Notes: generated by a model from the letters alone, not told the origin. Counted from the stretch's first letter, positions 12,601-24,490 are shown. The stretch is DNA of 64,000 nt from Mactromeris polynyma (GCA_032209605.1 JASFXZ010000005.1:25284905-25348904), one strand, 5' to 3'. Numbers and translations: made by a program.

Positions 12601-13910
12601 TACCCTATACGAAACCACAACTACTCCAAAAGCCCCATATTTGTTCAAATATTTCGTATCACAGTTTTGAAACAAAATATATCATTTAGGCCAGTCTTGC
12701 AAAGTCTTAACAACACTTTGAGGAATGGGTTAATGGATAAATTTTAAAGATGTATTTTCGGTTTTAGTGTGAAACTAATCCTACGAGAGGCACATACAGT
12801 TTTGTTAGGCCCCTCGGGATACTACCACCAAGCATTTTTATGGAGGACCTTACCATCTGCTTACAAAGTCGCTCCATTGCTTATATTTTATATACACAAA
12901 TCCCTCATCAAATAAATTTCAACCATCTTCAATCCACAAAATTATATTTACAGTTTCTGATCATGTGTAGGAAAAGGAAAACAATGGTTTGAAAAATATG
13001 GCCATGTGCGACATTCAGTGACAAAGACGTTGTAAAATATATTGTAAGACGCACGCCGGAAGAATTATGGCTCTTCAATGATTTCGATTTGCAAGTTTTG
13101 TATTTATCATGGCGAAGGTCGAAAGGTAGCCAGCTATGTCTTCGTTTTCAAGAGCAGTTTTGTAACATTATTACATTGTATTACGGTAACAATTTATTAC
13201 CAAAGATGAGTGTAACACTAGCACGCTATCAAACTTCTCCTTCGACTCAGAAAAAAAGATAAGCCCAAAAAAGAAACGACACAACAAACTAGTATCAAAT
13301 GAAAGGAGTGATTTAAATCAAAATGAACGTCCTTGCCATCTAGTACACGCTATCACGTATCTACTTGGCTCTCGCATGTTCGTGCTGCTTATCTTTTTAT
13401 CATAATCACTGAGAGGGATATTGTTAAACAATCATGCATGAAGTTTCGATTTTAAAGATTTGGTATATGTATTTACATATAACAAACTTTAAAATGTTTG
13501 TATGAATCCTTATACACGAATTCAAGCTCTATCACAGACTATGACCAATAAGAGAGGTACTTGAGTGTATCCATTGTATAGAGTAGATTCACATAGAATT
13601 CCATATAGCAAGTTCTGCACATTAGTTTAAACTCTTATTTTACACAGAATGAAAGGGAAAACTTGCATTATGAGGTTTTAAATGTACTGAGTTTATATAT
13701 TAATCAAATACCCTGTCCAGAGAATGAAGTCCGCATTTGGTTGTATCCGTGCCATGGCATGAACACTGCTGTTTACGAGAGACCATGGCGAGTCACACCA
13801 AAAATCACCAAACTTGCCAGGGTCTGTGGGCAGCTGGGCGGGGTTACATGATAGTTGGAGATCATGGTATGTGAAGTCGTAATGGAAATCTGTTATATGC
13901 CAGAAATACC
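9639..13910 (-). CDS. SMPDL3: Acid sphingomyelinase-like phosphodiesterase (SMPDL3 type), 5' exon missing
   Basis: Secreted or surface metallophosphoesterase of the acid-sphingomyelinase family; vertebrate SMPDL3A/B hydrolyse nucleotide or related phosphoesters. Five joined exons keep one frame: 13910-13712, 12268-12024, 11663-11500, 11075-10898 and 10165-9639 (stop 9639-9641), about 437 codons against about 450 in the family. All expected metal-ligand motifs are visible in order: W-H-I-T-D-F-H (exon a), W-T-G-D at the a/b junction, Y-G-N-H-D-Y-W (b), I-T-A-H-I-P-P-G and F-G-H-D-H (d). A cysteine-rich C-terminal domain follows. The last 20 or so residues are hydrophobic with no basic tail, consistent with a GPI-anchor signal as in SMPDL3B (inference). 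The donor at 11499 (AAG|GTTGTT) is weak. The first coding exon with the signal peptide must lie upstream and was not found. Because A and B types cannot be told apart here, the symbol is generic. Confidence 0.93.
10330..10363 (-). repeat. Dispersed repeat family A, end fragment
   Basis: CACAGGGAACGCC followed by CATACATAAGACAGTGCC, identical in layout to the end of the family A copy at 52385. It lies in the last intron of the SMPDL3-type gene. Confidence 0.5.
11225..11310 (+). repeat. tRNA-like SINE fragment
   Basis: Contains a box B-like GAGTTCGAACC preceded by about 50 bp with a stem-like CTATCCATCTGGATAG. Box A is poor, so this is a tRNA-derived repeat remnant, not a tRNA gene. It sits in an intron of the SMPDL3-type gene. 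Confidence 0.35.
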
Positions 13911-14524
13911 CTGAAAAAAATACCATGTATGTAAATATTCAGCTAAACGTTAAATATTAGCAGCATGTGCTCGAAATTATAACACATGGTCATTCCTCAC
14001 CACTAAGCATTCTAAATTTACTCCGTTGTGGCTGAGTATAGACATTTGACAATGTCAAGTAAATTATAACGCTTACCTAGTGGTATGTAGTTTTGTGATG
14101 TACATGTACTAACTCTTAGATTTAAATGCGAAAGTACGATTGAGTGTAGAAATCAAGCGCCGAGTTCCAAGTATCATAATTTCACTCAATCTCAAATTCA
14201 CACTCAAATCAAAAGAAAGATAAAGAAAGTTTGTGTTTCATTTTCCACTTAAATGCGCCTTTTTTTCAAAATCAACATCAGACAACCGTGTTTATAATTT
14301 GTATAATGGAACATTCTGTGTTTGACAGGTATTTCGTAGTGTTATGAAATATCCATTTAAATTAATTTCATAAACAAATAAAAATGGTAAAACTCGCGAG
14401 CGATCAACCTTGAAGCAATCAAGTATCGCTCACAGCATTTTACAAAAATTACGTACATTTGAAAATTTAATTTACAGTTGTATAGAACAAAAGCATACGT
14501 TATAAGAGACCAACATATTCGTGA

Positions 14525-14790
14525 TACTTCGTAAAAGGAAGATTTGCAGTGCGATATATACAATACATGTTGCGTTAAATGTTTGTTGATATTTGAATTC
14601 ATCTATATGTCTATGTAAATTATCACTATGAAATATGTTTATTCATTATAGAAATTTCAGAAATACCGATCTCAAGCTATCCACATAGTACGATGTATTT
14701 TCAAAACGCCATACTTGAAAACTATGCACAAAATTATTCATTTCAAAAGATTTTTCGTAGTGGAAAATAATGATACAGCTTGTGTAAATG
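14525..14790 (+). repeat. Dispersed repeat family C, diverged copy
   Basis: Shares blocks with 29452-29645 plus 30270-30430, and with the reverse strand of 23105-23315. Landmarks are GGAAGATTTGCAGTGCGATA, GCGTTAAATGTTTGTTGATA and CATACTTGAAAACTATGCA. A further shared block, CTGCGCTCACAGCCAT, lies beyond the inverted-repeat element at 14793-15103, so that element appears inserted in this copy. Non-coding. Confidence 0.5.
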
Positions 14791-14792
14791 TT

Positions 14793-15103
14793 AGTTCCCA
14801 CATCTGCAATAGTTACCTCCCTTGTTCTTATTCATCAGCCATTTTGTTAGGCAAAGCTGATAAGCACTTATATGAGTAATTCCCAAATATGTGATACTTT
14901 AGAAAATACCAAGAGAATTTGCATGTGACATCCACATTTTCTTCAACTTACTGAGCCAACTGCTCACATGATCAAAATGAATAAGTTATTTATATGATAT
15001 CTGATATTTTATTATAGTTTACATTATATTCCCTATAAACTATTGCCTAATAATATGGCCGGCAATTCAGAACAAGGGAGGAAATATCGTAAATGTGGGA
15101 ACT
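14793..15103. mobile_element. Non-autonomous inverted-repeat element, about 311 bp
   Basis: Begins AGTTCCCACATCTGCAATAG and ends with its imperfect reverse complement (GTAAATGTGGGAACT). The terminal inverted repeats run about 35 bp, up to CCTCCCTTGTTC / GAACAAGGGAGG, with a few mismatches. The interior has no ORF. The target-site duplication is not clear. It lies inside a family C repeat copy, which implies a later insertion. Transposon superfamily not determined. Confidence 0.65.
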
Positions 15104-15149
15104 ATCAATAGGGATGTGTGTACCCAATGGGCCTTTTTTCTGCGCTCAC

Positions 15150-16600
15150 AGCCATACGTTGTTCGTTAAACAATTACCACCGCATGTTTTCACAACACTA
15201 TATCTACCCAATTATTCTTGATGATTGTTCACATAATGAGTACACCTCGTACCCGTTCTTACCTTGTTCCCATCAAAACGGAATGCATACGATGATAACG
15301 TCTACACCCCGAGGCAATTAAAATTATTTTGGAAAATTATCGTCCCCGTTTTTGGAGGTTTCTTTTACGTCTAAAATAACAATTCGTTCGGATTCCAGAG
15401 TAGAGAGGATCCGAACTGTGGGCAATTTGTTCATATGTTGTATTGGAGGAACTAAAACGGGACCGAGAAAATTGTACGGTTAGAGGAAATTTCCGTACTG
15501 GAGAGCTTCTGGGTTAAAGAGTTTACACTGTACTAGCTTAGTCCATTATATGATACGTGTGCAGTTAATTAGCAATGGAATGCTCTATTATATTCATATT
15601 TACATACACTTTGTAAATAAACAACTCGAATGTTCGGTTGAGGTTCAGTCACGTACAAGCGAACCAGTTAAACAACTTCACAGATTTACTATTTTCTGCA
15701 ACGTAATACATATAACTGATTGATAGTAATGTGCTGTTTTATTAGGAAGATTAAGTAGTTAAGTATTGTTTATAGTTTGCCTTAATCAAGTGCGCACAAC
15801 GTGTAGGCCCATCAATTCACTTGGTGTTTTCTCGTTGTCTCCACTAAATACTTGATACTATATAGTGTCGTGTATTGTGGGTGTTCTAAGTGGCATCGAT
15901 CTAACTATTGACAAACCCGATACCTGTCACAAACGTGCATTCGGCTCTGACTATCGAAGCTATCTTAGGTACTTGTTAATAAACACGTGGGAACAGATTA
16001 CCTGTGCAATTACTTTTACCTGCTCTTATGTGCATTCCGAACACGACTAATTTACAACAACTGATCATTTTATGTGTGCAGTACTCAAAATGTTTTATTG
16101 CAGTAATGTTGATGGCCTGGACAAGTTTTAGCCGACAAGGTGAATTAAGAAATGTTTTAATTTACAAGGTTATAAGAGCTTAATGATTTACACAGTATTG
16201 AGTAACGAAGGTTCGAGTTATTTGCATAAGCGAAGTGTTTTATACTCTCGTTACACAGATAACAACCAGATAGTAACCCAGGAGGCAGTCATCGAGAGTG
16301 ATTGTTAAAACAACTTGTTTCACAAATCTATGAACATTTGAGTCCTTAGTACAAGAATTTGACACGAGTTGCAACAGGCAATGAGTACTTAGGTAAGAAA
16401 CGTAATTCATCAGTTTTCAATAAAACTTTATACATTTTTGTACATGTATTAGGCCATTTTCAGGTGACAACACATATAACACGTGGTGTAAAACCTGCTT
16501 AGGGACACTGTATTGTTGGTTTTGTAAATAAAATGCAGCGTCAGGACTTTATCGAGATAAGACCGTGCAATAGCTTATCATAACAGGTATTTTGTATTTT
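15150..16600. other. Intergenic, no gene recognised
   Basis: No conserved exon seen. The missing first exon of the SMPDL3-type gene could lie anywhere upstream of 13910, including here, but I could not identify it. Sequence at 15350-15535 looks like a decayed short repeat ending in GTTTACACTGTA. Confidence 0.35.
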
Positions 16601-16641
16601 GCGCGACGCCATATATTTATTTAACACAACATAAGACAAGC

Positions 16642-16777
16642 GTACGGTGGCATAGATGTGACAAGTGTGAACTTTTTTTTTCGTGGCTACGAGATAACTA
16701 TGTCGTGTGAACGAGTTAGTAAGTCGTGGCCACGAGAAAAAAATAATTTCACATATTTCACCTCTATGCCACCGTAC
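16642..16777. mobile_element. MITE-like foldback element, 136 bp
   Basis: Begins GTACGGTGGCATAGATGTGA and ends TCACCTCTATGCCACCGTAC, so nearly the whole element is one hairpin with an inner palindrome around CGTGGCCACGAG. The flank AAGC occurs on both sides, a possible 4-bp target duplication. A related copy with the same arms lies at 59365-59500. Short frames across it are artefacts. Confidence 0.75.
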
Positions 16778-17011
16778 AAGCGGGCTAAAGTGTTCTGAAG
16801 GAATAAACATTTGGACAAACTTGAAAGACGACCATGATTTAAATATACAACAGAACAAACGTTATGCAACCTTAATAGTGGTCATGAGTACAAGTCGTTT
16901 AAGGTACCTTTCCATGTATGGTTCTGGTGGTCCCGAAATGCAGTGGAGCAGAACCAACCATATGAATATCATTGAGAGATGACCATATTAGGATGCCATA
17001 AAACCATGTTG

Positions 17012-17672
17012 GTTACTAGTATCATACTTCGTGTGGTTCGTAAACGTTTATGAACGAATGACGAACGACAGAATGTGGTCATAATGGCTACCGGTCTATA
17101 TTTCGAGAATGATAACTGACTGGTGTTCGCACGGTTAACGCAATGCAGACCTATTCCTCGAACGATAATTACATGTATATATAAAATGTTGGATATGCAT
17201 AAACGCAATGGTGTGCGACGTTTTTAAAATATGTCCATGAAGTTATACTTACATATTTACATAAAACTTAAAGTATACATACGGTTTGCATATAATGATA
17301 AACTAACCATAGTGACTGAAGAAAATACCGGACGTCCAGATGTGCAAATTGGAGGTGAAAGTTTAAAAGTTTACCTGTGTCTGCCAACACCGACCTAGTT
17401 ATCAACACTACAAGAAAACATCTACTTAAAAATCCACACTCCATCATTATACAACGCAGTACAACTTTCACTTCTCCCGCTGTAATATTAACTATATTAA
17501 TATATGAACATGGAAGATATGCGTTCAACGATTTAAGAAGTTAACCAATCAGAACACTTAATCTAAACATCATTTAACTACGAGCTGAGGTAGAAAAGGC
17601 GAAGTTAACCCGCACAACTACGGGCATTATTTTCAGGAGCGGATCTAGATCTGGGATTAAGGGCTGGAAACG
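17012..17672 (+). repeat. Dispersed repeat family D, copy 1 (inverted pair)
   Basis: About 660 bp that matches the reverse complement of 25373-26016 at high identity along its length. Shared landmarks include CACAACTACGGGCATTATTT, ATTTTCAGGAGCGGATC and ATGACCACATTCTGTCGTTC (reverse strand). Frames in the two copies translate alike only because the DNA is alike; both contain stops. No terminal repeats recognised. Confidence 0.75.
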
Positions 17673-17869
17673 GTGCTATACAGTTACAATCATAATACAG
17701 TAGAGTGTGTAATATGCGTGTAGAAGTTCCGCGCGTGCATGTGTTTTGTTGTTTTAATAACATTGGATGTAACGTGTTTGAGGTTTAACGCCATACACAG
17801 AAAATCTAAAAGCTAGCCAGATTTAGGGGACACAGACTCCGCCCCTTCGAATCGGCCTATGTTGAGGTC

Positions 17870-19090
17870 TGTAAAGTTGGCTGTTAGTTGTTAGTTGTTA
17901 ACCCAGATGTTCATTCCCGAATACACAGCTATTAGTTGTTAGTTCAAATGTTTATTCGCATATGATGCGGCGAATACACAGCTAGTAGTTGTTAGTTCAG
18001 ATATTTATTCGAAAAAACATTGCCAGAAGTTAGATGTGAGTTCGAATATGATGTAGCGAATACACAGCTATTAGTTGTTAGTTCAGATATTTATTCGAAA
18101 AAACATTGCCAGAACTTAGATATGAGTTCGGATATGATGGAATGAATACACAGCTATTAGTTGTGAGTTCAGATGTTAATTCGATGAAACATTGCCAGAA
18201 GTTAGATATGAGTTCGGATATGATGGAATGAATACACAGCTATTAGTTGTGAGTTCATATGTTTATCCGCGTATGATGTAGCGAATATACAGCTAGTAGT
18301 TGTTAGTTCAGATGTTTATTCGAAAAAACATTGCAAGATATTAGATATGAGTTCGGATATGATGGAATGAATACACAGCTATTAGTTGTGAGTTCATATG
18401 TTTATTCGCATATGATGTAGCGAATACACAGCTAGTAGTTGTTAGTTCAGATGTTTATTCGAAAAAACATAGCCAGAAGATAGATGTGAGTTCGGATATG
18501 ATGGAATGAATACACAGCTATTAGTTTTGAGTTCAGATGTTTATTCGAATAATAGTATACAGTTATTTCATGGTTATTTGGGTAACAGTCAAAACTGTTG
18601 TTCCGAGGTGGAGGGGATGACATATGAACTGTTGCCTGAGGCCGGTAGGTTGTTACCCAAATAACCATGAAATAACTGTATATTATTACCTGATTCCTTA
18701 TATAAATACAAATCAGCTAGTAGTTGTTAGTTCAGATGTTTATTCAACAAAACATAGCCAGAAGTAAGATGTGAGTTCGGATATGATGGAATGAATACGC
18801 AGCTAGTATTTTTTAGTTCAGATGTTTATTCGAAACAACATTGCCAGAAGTTAGATTTGAGTTCGGATATGATGTAGCGAATACACAGCTATTAGTTGAT
18901 AGTTCAAATGTTTATTCGCAAATGATGGAGTGGATAAAACAGCTAGTATGTGTTAATTGAGATGTTTATTCGAAAATGCATAGCCAGATATTAGCTTGGA
19001 GTTCGGATATGATGTAGTGAATGTACAGCTGTTTATTGCTGGTTTAGATGATTGTTCCCGTTTTTTCAGAAGTTAATTCAAGTATGCACA
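17870..19090. repeat. Composite minisatellite array, about 1.2 kb
   Basis: Repeats of about 53 bp (GAATACACAGCTATTAGTTG, TTAGTTC, TTTATTCGCATATGATG) alternate with a longer form of about 85 bp that adds GAAAAAACATTGCCAGAAG and TGAGTTCGGATATGATGGAA. Copies are diverged and the order is irregular. The array is interrupted at 18556-18682 by a hairpin element. Confidence 0.8.
18556..18682. mobile_element. MITE with perfect 31-bp inverted repeats
   Basis: Positions 18556-18586 and 18652-18682 are exact reverse complements (TATACAGTTATTTCATGG... against ...CCATGAAATAACTGTATA), enclosing about 65 bp. The array of diverged minisatellite units resumes on the far side, so the element inserted into the array. 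The perfect arms in a diverged setting suggest recent insertion or strong arm conservation. No coding capacity. Confidence 0.85.
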
Positions 19091-19249
19091 GACAGATGTT
19101 AGTTTAGACCGAAATAAATTGCATTTTAGTGCGTCGGTCTCGATATGTATTTGCTTATCATAAAACTCAGAGTAACGTGATTGATTGCCCCAAACAAAGG
19201 CTAAATATGTGAAGGTTATTTTGAATTTCATCATAAGATTAGGCTACAG

Positions 19250-19632
19250 CTCTTAGGGTGGTGTCATCACCAAACATGACAGTAAGATTTCTGTTATTTC
19301 AAAAAGCATATCTTTTTAATGTACATGATAAACAGTATAGCCCATGGACAGATCTTTGAGGGACGTCTGATGTGATGTGACCTACTTCTGAGACCTATCT
19401 AGATACATTTTCTTTTTGATATCTGTTTGTCGAATACAATTTGAACCACGGAAGTGATGATGAATTGAAATTGTTTGATTTTTATTTGTCAAAAAGAGTT
19501 GAATATTTCAGTAGATCAAAGGCCTTTGATAAGCCCAGAAAGACTGTTCTGACAATTTTACTTCCATTGATGACATTTATCCACCTGTCTACTATAGATG
19601 TCAATGCAGTTTCAGCTCTGAAGCCAGACTGA
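19250..19632 (-). pseudogene. Decayed non-LTR reverse transcriptase fragment
   Basis: On the minus strand, from 19632 down, the translation shows Q-S-G-F-R, then F-L-G-L-S-K-A-F-D, W-F-K-L-Y, V-P-Q-R-S-V-H-G-L and F-G-D-D-T. These are reverse-transcriptase motifs in the correct order for a CR1/Jockey-type element. The first catalytic Asp position reads Gly (F-L-G-L instead of F-L-D-L), there are in-frame stops and at least one frame change, and no complete ORF exists. It is a dead mobile-element remnant. Confidence 0.8.
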
Positions 19633-19639
19633 AATTGGT

Positions 19640-21250
19640 GTATTAATTTTTTTTTCTTCCAAGATACATTTTTAAATGATCTGAAACATGGCTATAACAC
19701 TATATAGTATATTTCAACTTATTTGCTGGTGAAGTCAGTAATTTCCGTGAAATATCAAAAATAAATTACAATCGCTCAAACTTTTATTGATATTGCCAGA
19801 AATCCCAAGCAAATCGCTGGTTTATTGATGAAATTGTCTCCCTTGAAAATACGCTATCGGCGGTATCGATTTGTCAGTTCGCTCAATTTGTGGCTATTGA
19901 AATATAGAGTAAACACTTTTTTAAATGATCATAATGTTTTTGTTATTTAATTCACATAATGTATTCACATATGAGCACAAACTTCAATGTTTCTTTTTTA
20001 AAATGATATAAATTATTTTATGATTGATTATTATCTTCATGCTTCCCTGTTTGATTTAAAATTGTCATTATTGATCCTTATTGGTCCTTATATCTTTAAC
20101 TGAAAAACACACTAAGAACTGTAATTTCATAAAATATCCCATTTTTAGATACATATTTAAAGTATTTATATTTAAAGTACAATATTTATTCACATATGTG
20201 CATAAACTACAATGGTGTTTTTAAAATGCGAATTAAATGTGATCTTCATGCTTCCCTGTTTGATTTAAATTATCAATGTATTTGAAAAAAAATGAAAATA
20301 CAATTTTTTTTCCAATAATTTTGAATACACAATATATTGCGGTGTACGCGTGATCGGTATCCAACAGTGCGTGTACAGCATGACATCTTTTAATATTACA
20401 ATGACTAGGACGACCCCATGGGGATTAATTAATATATCTTAAGATAGTAAATTGTACTGAAAACTTGTGTACTTTGGGTCCAAGGTGAGGGCGTGCCCTC
20501 AGCTAATCACGGAAACAAAAATGTTTATAAAATCGAGAAAACGCACGATTTGCATGCATTATTGGGTATTATTGACATATTTCTCCGGTTTTATTTTAAT
20601 ATGTACATTTCTGACCTGTTTCTGAATGTTACGTGTATCTTTGATTTGTAAAACGACTTCAGTCAACTGTTCGTCCCAGTTAAGAAATATCTTAGTGTGT
20701 TGAATAACAACGCAAAGTCCACATTCACACAAAGTGTTTCGGTTCGGGTTTTATTTTAAAGTCCATTTGATTTGTGTTTTGAAAGGTCAATGGCTCCATA
20801 GACTACATAATTGCTTAATAATGAACAGTTCAGAGTAAACATGTCATACTTCTAAATAAAGCCAGTGGTCCTGCTTTGAACCCCAGGCTGTCGGCAATAC
20901 GACTATGGGAGGACGTACGCGTGCAGTCTGAATGCTCTCATTTAGCATGTCTTCAAGAAATATTTATAGATTAATTGCCTTTTTGTGCAAAAGTGTTCAT
21001 ACCATTATTTGCATACGATTTGAGAAAAAGGTGTTTTCATCATTTCGTCTCAAACGTCGCATTGTGTTACGTTCATTTAGTCGTTACCGACGTTAAAATA
21101 ATTTTACTAACATTCTTACGTTTTGCGTAAGTTTTTGCGTAAATTATCGATTTACACAAACCTTACCTTTTTCAAACCTTTTTCCACTTACGTGAAATGT
21201 GTTCGTAACTCTTCAATCAGAGGTATAAATTTTGATGAAATATCGCTCAA
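19640..21250. other. Intergenic; one imperfect 110-bp direct duplication
   Basis: Positions 19955-20070 and 20180-20275 share TATTCACATATG, then CTTCATGCTTCCCTGTTTGA, suggesting an old tandem or local duplication. No gene recognised in the rest. Confidence 0.45.
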
Positions 21251-21254
21251 AGTA

Positions 21255-21345
21255 GACAGTAGCAATAGCTCAATTGGTAGCGCTTCCTTCTAGTAACTTC
21301 GTCCAATAGATAAGGTGTGAGTTAGAGACACATTCCAGTCTCCTA
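21255..21345 (+). repeat. tRNA-like SINE remnant
   Basis: A good box A (TAGCTCAATTGGTAGCGC) with a degenerate box B position (ACATTCCAGTC). It does not fold as a full tRNA, so it is read as a tRNA-derived repeat and not a functional gene. Confidence 0.4.
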
Positions 21346-21764
21346 TTTTTTGGACAATATGCATTTTTATCCCTTACTCAGTGCTTGTCAATAACTTGTA
21401 GTTTGTCGTTTCTGTCTGGGTTTGTTTGTGTGTGTTTTTTTTGTTATCGTTTAATTGTTTTGTCGTTAATTCAAACGTGTTTAATGATGCGTCGTCGCTA
21501 ATATGTTCATTTGAACCCCTTGCGTTCAAGTAGCCATATCAACTTTGTTCCATATACTTTGAAGCGATAACTGTACATGTAAATCTACTGCACGATGGTA
21601 TCGTGCACTTAGTGAATAGCTTATAAATACACATGTTACACAATGTTTTTAATTAATGATATTCGAGCAAACATTAATTAGTATAAGACGTGTAAGTACA
21701 ACTGTAGATGACCAACGAAATATATAATATTGTAATGAAAAGAAAACAACTACCCCCCGATGGT

Positions 21765-21848
21765 CTCGAACTCAGACCCAAAACTAAAAAAGCTTAATTG
21801 CATTGTAAAGCGCGTACTCGCTACCATCTGAGCTATCACGGCTGTTAT
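21765..21848 (-). repeat. tRNA-like SINE head
   Basis: On the minus strand: box A TAGCTCAGATGGTAGCGAG and box B GAGTTCGAGACC about 45 bp later. The intervening sequence is too long and unpaired for a clean tRNA cloverleaf, so this is a SINE head or tRNA pseudogene. Confidence 0.5.
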
Positions 21849-22194
21849 TTTAATGAAATCAATATCACAATAAATAGGGTTGTTTGTTATTTGATTTACC
21901 TATTTTGATCAATAAAGGTGGTCAAACCATATAAACATTGCATGACGTCACTCTCAACTTATCGTCATATACTTTATTATCACTAATTCCAATCTTGTCC
22001 AGATTAGTTCACATTTTACCTTCAAATGGTTGATTCACTGTTTTGACAAACATAAATTAGCCTGACATCCTGATAAATGTAACGAATATTTACAGACTTA
22101 TCGTCTGTTTTCATATTCTCAGAAAGTACTCGTCGAGTTGTATTTAATGCATCGTGGGATTGAGTTGTGACGTAATAATACAAGGGAGTTTTGA

Positions 22195-22703
22195 AGTGCC
22201 ACATATAGGCCGTGCCGCATATAGTTCACATACGAACTAAATATGTCACGCATTTAGTTCGTGGCGAGGCGAACTATATGCGGCGATAAGACATGGTCAT
22301 GCCGCATATAGCTGTTTTATGCCTTGTCCTAATCTAATGAAAGTCATCATCATCATCATCTGTTCTAATTGAAAGAATACATGTTCCTCAAACTGCCATA
22401 TACACATTAAAAAAGAAAATAACTGTGGGTCACCTGAAATATATTCCCCACATCAGACAGTGGACAAATCTTTAGGACCAGTTTGGGGTATATTTAATAA
22501 AATAACAGAATAAAATATGCTAAAATGAAATAAACAGTTTGGTTTAATGTTGCTTGATTAAAATTCTACTAACAGTTTCGAGCAGATAAAAGTGAGCAAC
22601 CATTAACATACTTGACTTATGTTTCAATGTTTCTAAACCACTGTCTCTTCGCCGCATATAGTTCACGCATGAACTATATGCGGCACGGACTATATGTGGC
22701 ACT
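22195..22703. mobile_element. Inverted-repeat element with GCCGCATATAGTTC motifs, 509 bp
   Basis: Starts AGTGCCACATATAGGCCGTG and ends with the matching inverse CACGGACTATATGTGGCACT. Just inside each end lies a second, smaller palindrome built from GCCGCATATAGTTC and GAACTATATGCGGC (22213-22285 and 22650-22687). The interior is AT-rich with no transposase. This is a non-autonomous DNA element with nested subterminal palindromes; the superfamily is unknown. Confidence 0.7.
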
Positions 22704-23104
22704 ACAGAGCTTATTGTGTAAAAAACATGTGATGCTAGTAATATGTAAACTGTATAATTTAGCGTTACCTACCTTCGTCATCGCTGAGATAGGGTAGCTC
22801 CTATCTGTACGAGGCTTAATGGGCCCGTGTTATCAATATTCGTACGAACGAGTGTTCGTAAGGTAAAATACGAAATATTCGCAAGAATTGACTTACGAAA
22901 ATACTTACGACCGTTTTATCAACGCGGTCGTAAGTATGACAGTGATCTTACGAATAAGAATGTTCGTGCGCACAGTAAAACAGTACAGGCTCTTCACGGG
23001 GAGGTCAAAAGAGACGTATCTCGCGGGTGTCAGGACACTACGGACCACGGGCATTACGGACCAGACTCGTTGGATCATATTTAGGGACATAACGGGCCAA
23101 GCAT

Positions 23105-23315
23105 TTGATTTTTTAAAAAGACCTTCAATAAGTTTTACCTTTAACGAATGCAGAAACTGATTTGTTATATGATCATTATTCGTGATTTATGGTAAATTCG
23201 AGGTTAGATCGATACATATACATGTATTCGAATATCAACCAACATTTAACACAGCATGTATTTTGCATGGCGCACTGGAAAACTTCCTTGTATGAAAGGA
23301 GCCCAAAATTATGAA
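23105..23315 (-). repeat. Dispersed repeat family C, inverted copy
   Basis: The reverse complement matches 29452-29645 along about 190 bp (for example TGTGTTAAATGTTGGTTG, CTAACCTCGAAT, CAGTTTCTG, TTGAAGGT). Non-coding. It lies inside the 2.5-kb inverted-repeat element. Confidence 0.65.
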
Positions 23316-24344
23316 AGACGTTTAAGCCATTGTAGCAACAGCCCTGAATGAGCCCATTCAAATATGTTTGCGTTAAGATGAGCCAGATGCATTTTTAACA
23401 CAGTGTGTATGTTTGCATATCACGCCCACAAATATGTTGGTCTCTTAATTTATTACGTATAAAAAAAGTGATTTCCTTATGACTCATCAATGTCGAAATA
23501 AAGAATGCATACAGGCATTATATTCTGCTGCGTTGATGCAAACATATTCTAGCCAACTTATTCAAAATACTGAAAAGAATCCCTTGTCAGTTTTAGTTTG
23601 AATGGAAATTCTTTATACGACAGATAAAATGAATTCAAAGCTTATAACATGTAAAACTGCAAATATATCCACGAGTAGATTGAAACGTATGCATTGAAAT
23701 AAAATGTATTCAATTTGTAATATAAATCGACTGGAGTTAACCATATCTCACTTTATAAGTTAAATTATGATTTATATATTGACAGCAAATGGTACATTCT
23801 TCTATATTTAATTGAAATTTTCATGTTGTGACATAAAACTGTAAGATTATTGAATATATGGAAAAATATTCACATTTTTTAAATCAGAAAGAAGCCTTTT
23901 CCGTCTGTTATTTTCCCAATGCCTTCACTATAATTATTACCACGAAATTTTGAAGTTTTAATAGTACTTACCGATATTTAGACATGCAAATTGTTTCTTC
24001 ATCAAAAACAGTTCAGGTTTTCATTGTGCCATTTTTAAAAAAATCTCCACCAACTTACACGTTAAAGTTAAATTCTTGTCATTTATTAAAAAATACTTTA
24101 AATCGGCAAGGCATATTCATGTCAAAAACGAGACAAACTAACTTCTCAGAGAAATACGAAAAACTTCGGTGGACAGCTGCTTTAAAGTACTGGGACAACG
24201 TATCAGATCACTGAACAGTGTTCAATAAGATATGCCGGCAGATATGCCTGCCTTATATTTCTTAAAACATCATGGGTGATCAGGTTTGCTATTGCAGGCC
24301 TGAAGACTTATTATATAAGATGCGGATGCTCACCCAACAGGGGC

Positions 24345-24490
24345 TGGTCATAAGGGACTCGAACTGAAATATGAAAGTACTGTAGTGACGTGGCGCTTGA
24401 TGAGGTGCTCGAAGCCACGCCCCCTCTACACCAGCAGGGCGCTCTACCAACTGTACTAACCAGTTAGCTGTATCACCCCACACCGCTGCT
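24345..24490 (-). repeat. tRNA-derived SINE-like sequence
   Basis: On the minus strand: box A-like TACAGTTGGTAGAGCGCC and, about 90 bp later, box B-like AGTTCGAGTCCC. This spacing is too long for a tRNA gene. A related fragment (GCTCGACCCCTCC) lies at about 24560. Confidence 0.4.

Noticed and set aside
16541..16982. Three overlapping ORFs of 60-105 codons
   Set aside because: They read through a foldback MITE on both strands, and no conserved protein is visible.
16969..17208. Pair of similar 79-80 codon ORFs at 17.0 and 25.9 kb suggesting a gene family
   Set aside because: Similarity is explained by the DNA repeat (family D), which contains stops and indels in both copies.
21765..21848. tRNA gene on the minus strand
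   Set aside because: Good internal promoter boxes but no clean cloverleaf; similar decayed heads occur elsewhere in the window.
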